7,764 nt of DNA from Spirosoma sp. (GTDB lineage Bacteria > Bacteroidota > Bacteroidia > Cytophagales > Spirosomataceae): the NCBI GenBank assembly GCA_025351545.1, contig JANXVQ010000098.1, forward strand, positions 1-7,764, given 5' to 3'. The translations under genes and the position numbers were made by a program. Shown here piece by piece: positions 6,327 to 7,764 of this stretch. The notes beneath the pieces were generated by a model. That model had not been told where the DNA came from and searched no databases. It saw only the letters and a list, made by a program, of their open reading frames with translations. Numbering within the stretch: the stretch's first letter is position 1; each line of letters starts with the position of its first letter.

Positions 6327-7403
6327 TTGCGAACTATTTCGTTTCAGTACCAACTTATTCATCTCTTGAACGCTGTTCGCCTAATTCCCCCCGCTATCGT
6401 AACGCAGTCCAGTCTGGATAATGCTGGTCAAGTCCGGAACCATCCAGTTTCAGTTCAGGACCATCCAGTCGGGGACCATCCAGTCGGGGCCACTATTCCA
6501 CTGGCTTCGTCGAAGAGTGAAAGCAATCGTGCGTTAATCATCGACGCGTTGACTGGATTTCGTTGCGACTTACAAAACCTCTCGACCGCCCGTGATACGC
6601 AGACGATGATTCGGTTGCTGAAATCAGATGACCTGACCGCCGATGTTTTGGACGCTGGTACGACGATGCGGTTCCTGACGGCCTATTTCACCATAACAGG
6701 CCAGAAAAAAACGATGACGGGCACGCCACGTATGTGCGAGCGACCCATTGGTATTCTGGTTGATGCGTTACGTACACTCGGCGCAGATATTACGTATCTC
6801 AAAAAAGACGGTTATCCGCCCCTCCAGATCAATGGCTTCTCGCCATCAGCCGAATCGACAAACCGGCTGAGTATTCGTGGGGATGTGAGCAGCCAATATA
6901 TTTCGGCGCTCGTTATGATTGCTCCGTTATTGCCCAATGGGCTGACGCTGGAACTAACCGGCGCTATTGGTTCCCGGCCTTATATCGACATGACGCTCGA
7001 ACAAATGCGTTATTTTGGCGCCGATGTCCACGCTGATTGGGATACAAAAACGATTACAGTAGCGCCCCAAGCCTACACACCCAAGCCTTATGCCATTGAG
7101 TCAGACTGGTCGGGGGCGAGCTATTGGTATAGTGTGGCCGCTTTGGCTAAAGACCGGAGCACTGAGCCGTTCACTACTGAAATTACGTTGCTGGGCCTAA
7201 AAGTCAAATCGTTACAGGGCGATAGCGCCATTGTCGACATCATGCGGTCGTTGGGCGTTGAGAGTACGTTTACAGATTCGGGTGTGCTTCTTACTAAACG
7301 TCCTGTCGATGCATCACTGGCATGGGACTTCACCGACTGCCCGGACTTGGCCCAGACCGTTGCTGTTTGTGCGGCCATGAAAGGAGTTGTGCTTAGATTG
7401 TGA
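6327..7403 (+). CDS. aroA: 3-phosphoshikimate 1-carboxyvinyltransferase (EPSP synthase) AroA, 3'-truncated at a sequence join
   Basis: AroA transfers enolpyruvyl from phosphoenolpyruvate to shikimate 3-phosphate, the sixth step of the shikimate pathway. Visible motifs, numbered from the TTG at 6327, are SSKSESNRAL (61-70, catalytic lysine K63), DAGTTMRFLTA (109-119), GTPRMCERPIG (132-142), GDVSSQYISALVM (185-197), ESDWSGASYWYSVAAL (258-273) and DCPDLAQT (337-344, active-site aspartate). The frame stops after VVLRL at residue 358. The expected next section, containing the conserved KETDR motif and about 50 more residues, is absent because unrelated GC-rich sequence begins. The TGA at 7401 therefore belongs to the foreign sequence and is not a natural end. 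The start is uncertain: there is no in-frame ATG, and TTG at 6327 or TTG at 6366 (giving MNAVRLIPPA) are the options. About 28 extra residues with tandem repeats lie between the first strand and the SSKSESN loop. Confidence 0.9.
   Translation: MRTISFQYQLIHLLNAVRLIPPAIVTQSSLDNAGQVRNHPVSVQDHPVGDHPVGATIPLASSKSESNRALIIDALTGFRCDLQNLSTARDTQTMIRLLKSDDLTADVLDAGTTMRFLTAYFTITGQKKTMTGTPRMCERPIGILVDALRTLGADITYLKKDGYPPLQINGFSPSAESTNRLSIRGDVSSQYISALVMIAPLLPNGLTLELTGAIGSRPYIDMTLEQMRYFGADVHADWDTKTITVAPQAYTPKPYAIESDWSGASYWYSVAALAKDRSTEPFTTEITLLGLKVKSLQGDSAIVDIMRSLGVESTFTDSGVLLTKRPVDASLAWDFTDCPDLAQTVAVCAAMKGVVLRL
6458..6489 (+). repeat. 15-bp tandem repeat inside the aroA N-terminal region
   Basis: GGACCATCCAGTCGG occurs at 6458-6472 and again without a gap at 6473-6487, followed by GG. 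A related core ACCATCCAGT also occurs at 6439-6448, so the core appears three times at spacings of 21 and 15 bases, both multiples of three. In the aroA frame the units encode NHPVS, DHPVG and DHPVG. The expansion keeps the downstream SSKSESN motif in frame. Confidence 0.85.
7398..7402. other. Chimeric join between two unrelated genomic sequences
   Basis: AroA sequence is convincing up to VVLRL (codon ending at 7400). From 7400 onward a different reading frame encodes an unrelated protein that begins in the middle of a conserved domain (VIGNPYP). GC content rises abruptly: the lines before the join are about 47-62% GC and those after it about 67-83%. Both genes are broken at the same point, with no insertion sequence ends, direct repeats or tRNA at the boundary. 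This is the signature of an assembly or library chimera; a true deletion or recombination is the alternative. Confidence 0.8.
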
Positions 7404-7764
7404 TAGGCAACCCCTACCCCGCGCCCCTGGACTGGGGCTCGGTGGCCAACAGCCAAATAACGGGCCTCGACGCGGCCGCCTACGTGTTCCAGAGCACGGG
7501 CACCTACACGGGCACCTATCGCTCGTTCGTGAACGGCGTCGGCGCGGGTTCCGGCCTGCTGGCCGCCGGGCAGGGCTTCTTTGTACGGGCCAGTACGCCC
7601 GGCACGCCCGGCAGCGTGCAACTGACCAACGCCAACCGCGTGACGACCTTCACGCCGGGCCCGCCCGTGTTCCAGCGCGGCACCGCCGACCCGCGCCCCC
7701 GCCTGCGCCTGAGCCTGGGCCTCGGCACCCAGCCCGCCACCCCGGCCACGGCCCGCGACGAGGC
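7400..7764 (+). CDS. Internal fragment of a GC-rich secreted Hymenobacter-type protein (T9SS cargo-like), open at both ends
   Basis: This frame is open for 121 codons to the window edge, with strongly GC-ending codons. The translation has VIGNPYPAPLDW (1-12), YVFQSTGTYTGTYRSFVNGVG (28-48), AAGQGFFVRA (56-65) and RLRLSLG (101-107). This arrangement, (N)L(I/V)GNPYPSPIDW then GQGFFVR then RLRL before an acidic segment, is what I know from the region just before the C-terminal sorting domain of very long secreted Hymenobacter and other Cytophagales proteins exported by the type IX secretion system. The 5' side is cut at the join within aroA: one isoleucine codon before the GTG at 7400 comes a TAG in the same frame (7394-7396), and GTG is not a credible start. 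The 3' side runs off the window. The minus-strand frames here are shadows caused by high GC. Confidence 0.7.
   Translation, partial: MIGNPYPAPLDWGSVANSQITGLDAAAYVFQSTGTYTGTYRSFVNGVGAGSGLLAAGQGFFVRASTPGTPGSVQLTNANRVTTFTPGPPVFQRGTADPRPRLRLSLGLGTQPATPATARDE

Noticed and set aside
6436..6489. CRISPR-like repeats
   Set aside because: The 15-bp units are directly adjacent with no spacers and encode part of aroA.
7121..7749. Long minus-strand frames at the right end
   Set aside because: They span the chimeric join or result from high GC; the translations are arginine/glycine-rich without a domain pattern, while the plus frame matches a known protein type.

Overview
The window looks like a contig from a Bacteroidota, order Cytophagales, probably a Spirosoma-like organism. 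The signs are: NagA, RibD, PrmC, MoxR and AroA sequences of Bacteroidota type; signal peptide cleavage in an 'AQAQ' context; AT-rich gene leaders without Shine-Dalgarno sequences; several matches to the Bacteroidota -7 box TAnnTTTG; and a decaying fragment of the carboxypeptidase-like domain (CarboxypepD_reg) that is abundant in this phylum. GC is close to 50% up to about position 7400. It then jumps to roughly 70%, where Hymenobacter-like sequence begins.

Layout. Positions 1-1859 (minus strand): prmC, the release factor glutamine methyltransferase, is followed 57 bases downstream by moxR, an AAA+ ATPase cut by the window edge. Positions 2021-3112 (plus): ribD, the bifunctional riboflavin deaminase/reductase, divergent from prmC. 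A perfect 12-bp terminator hairpin has the ribD stop codon in its loop. Positions 3113-3502: no intact gene, but a minus-strand remnant of a carboxypeptidase-like domain (3228-3422). Positions 3503-4930 (plus): an unusual predicted exported protein with a signal peptide, two TPR-like repeats and a Ppx/GppA-like actin-fold (ASKHA) domain. Positions 4943-6112 (minus): nagA, N-acetylglucosamine-6-phosphate deacetylase, convergent with the previous gene. Positions 6113-6326: a divergent intergenic region with two sets of inverted repeats and a promoter-like box. Positions 6327-7400 (plus): aroA, EPSP synthase, with an abnormal N-terminal stretch containing a 15-bp tandem repeat and with its last domain portion missing. 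Positions 7400-7764: a fragment of a different, GC-rich coding sequence typical of long secreted Hymenobacter proteins with a type IX secretion sorting domain.

Most genes are unrelated housekeeping functions (translation termination, riboflavin, amino sugar and aromatic amino acid metabolism) and do not form one pathway. I see no defence system, CRISPR array, RNA gene or insertion sequence. The two points most worth checking are the exported TPR-ASKHA protein, whose architecture is odd because an ATP-type fold is placed outside the cytoplasm, and the abrupt join inside aroA, which most likely is an assembly or ligation chimera rather than biology.
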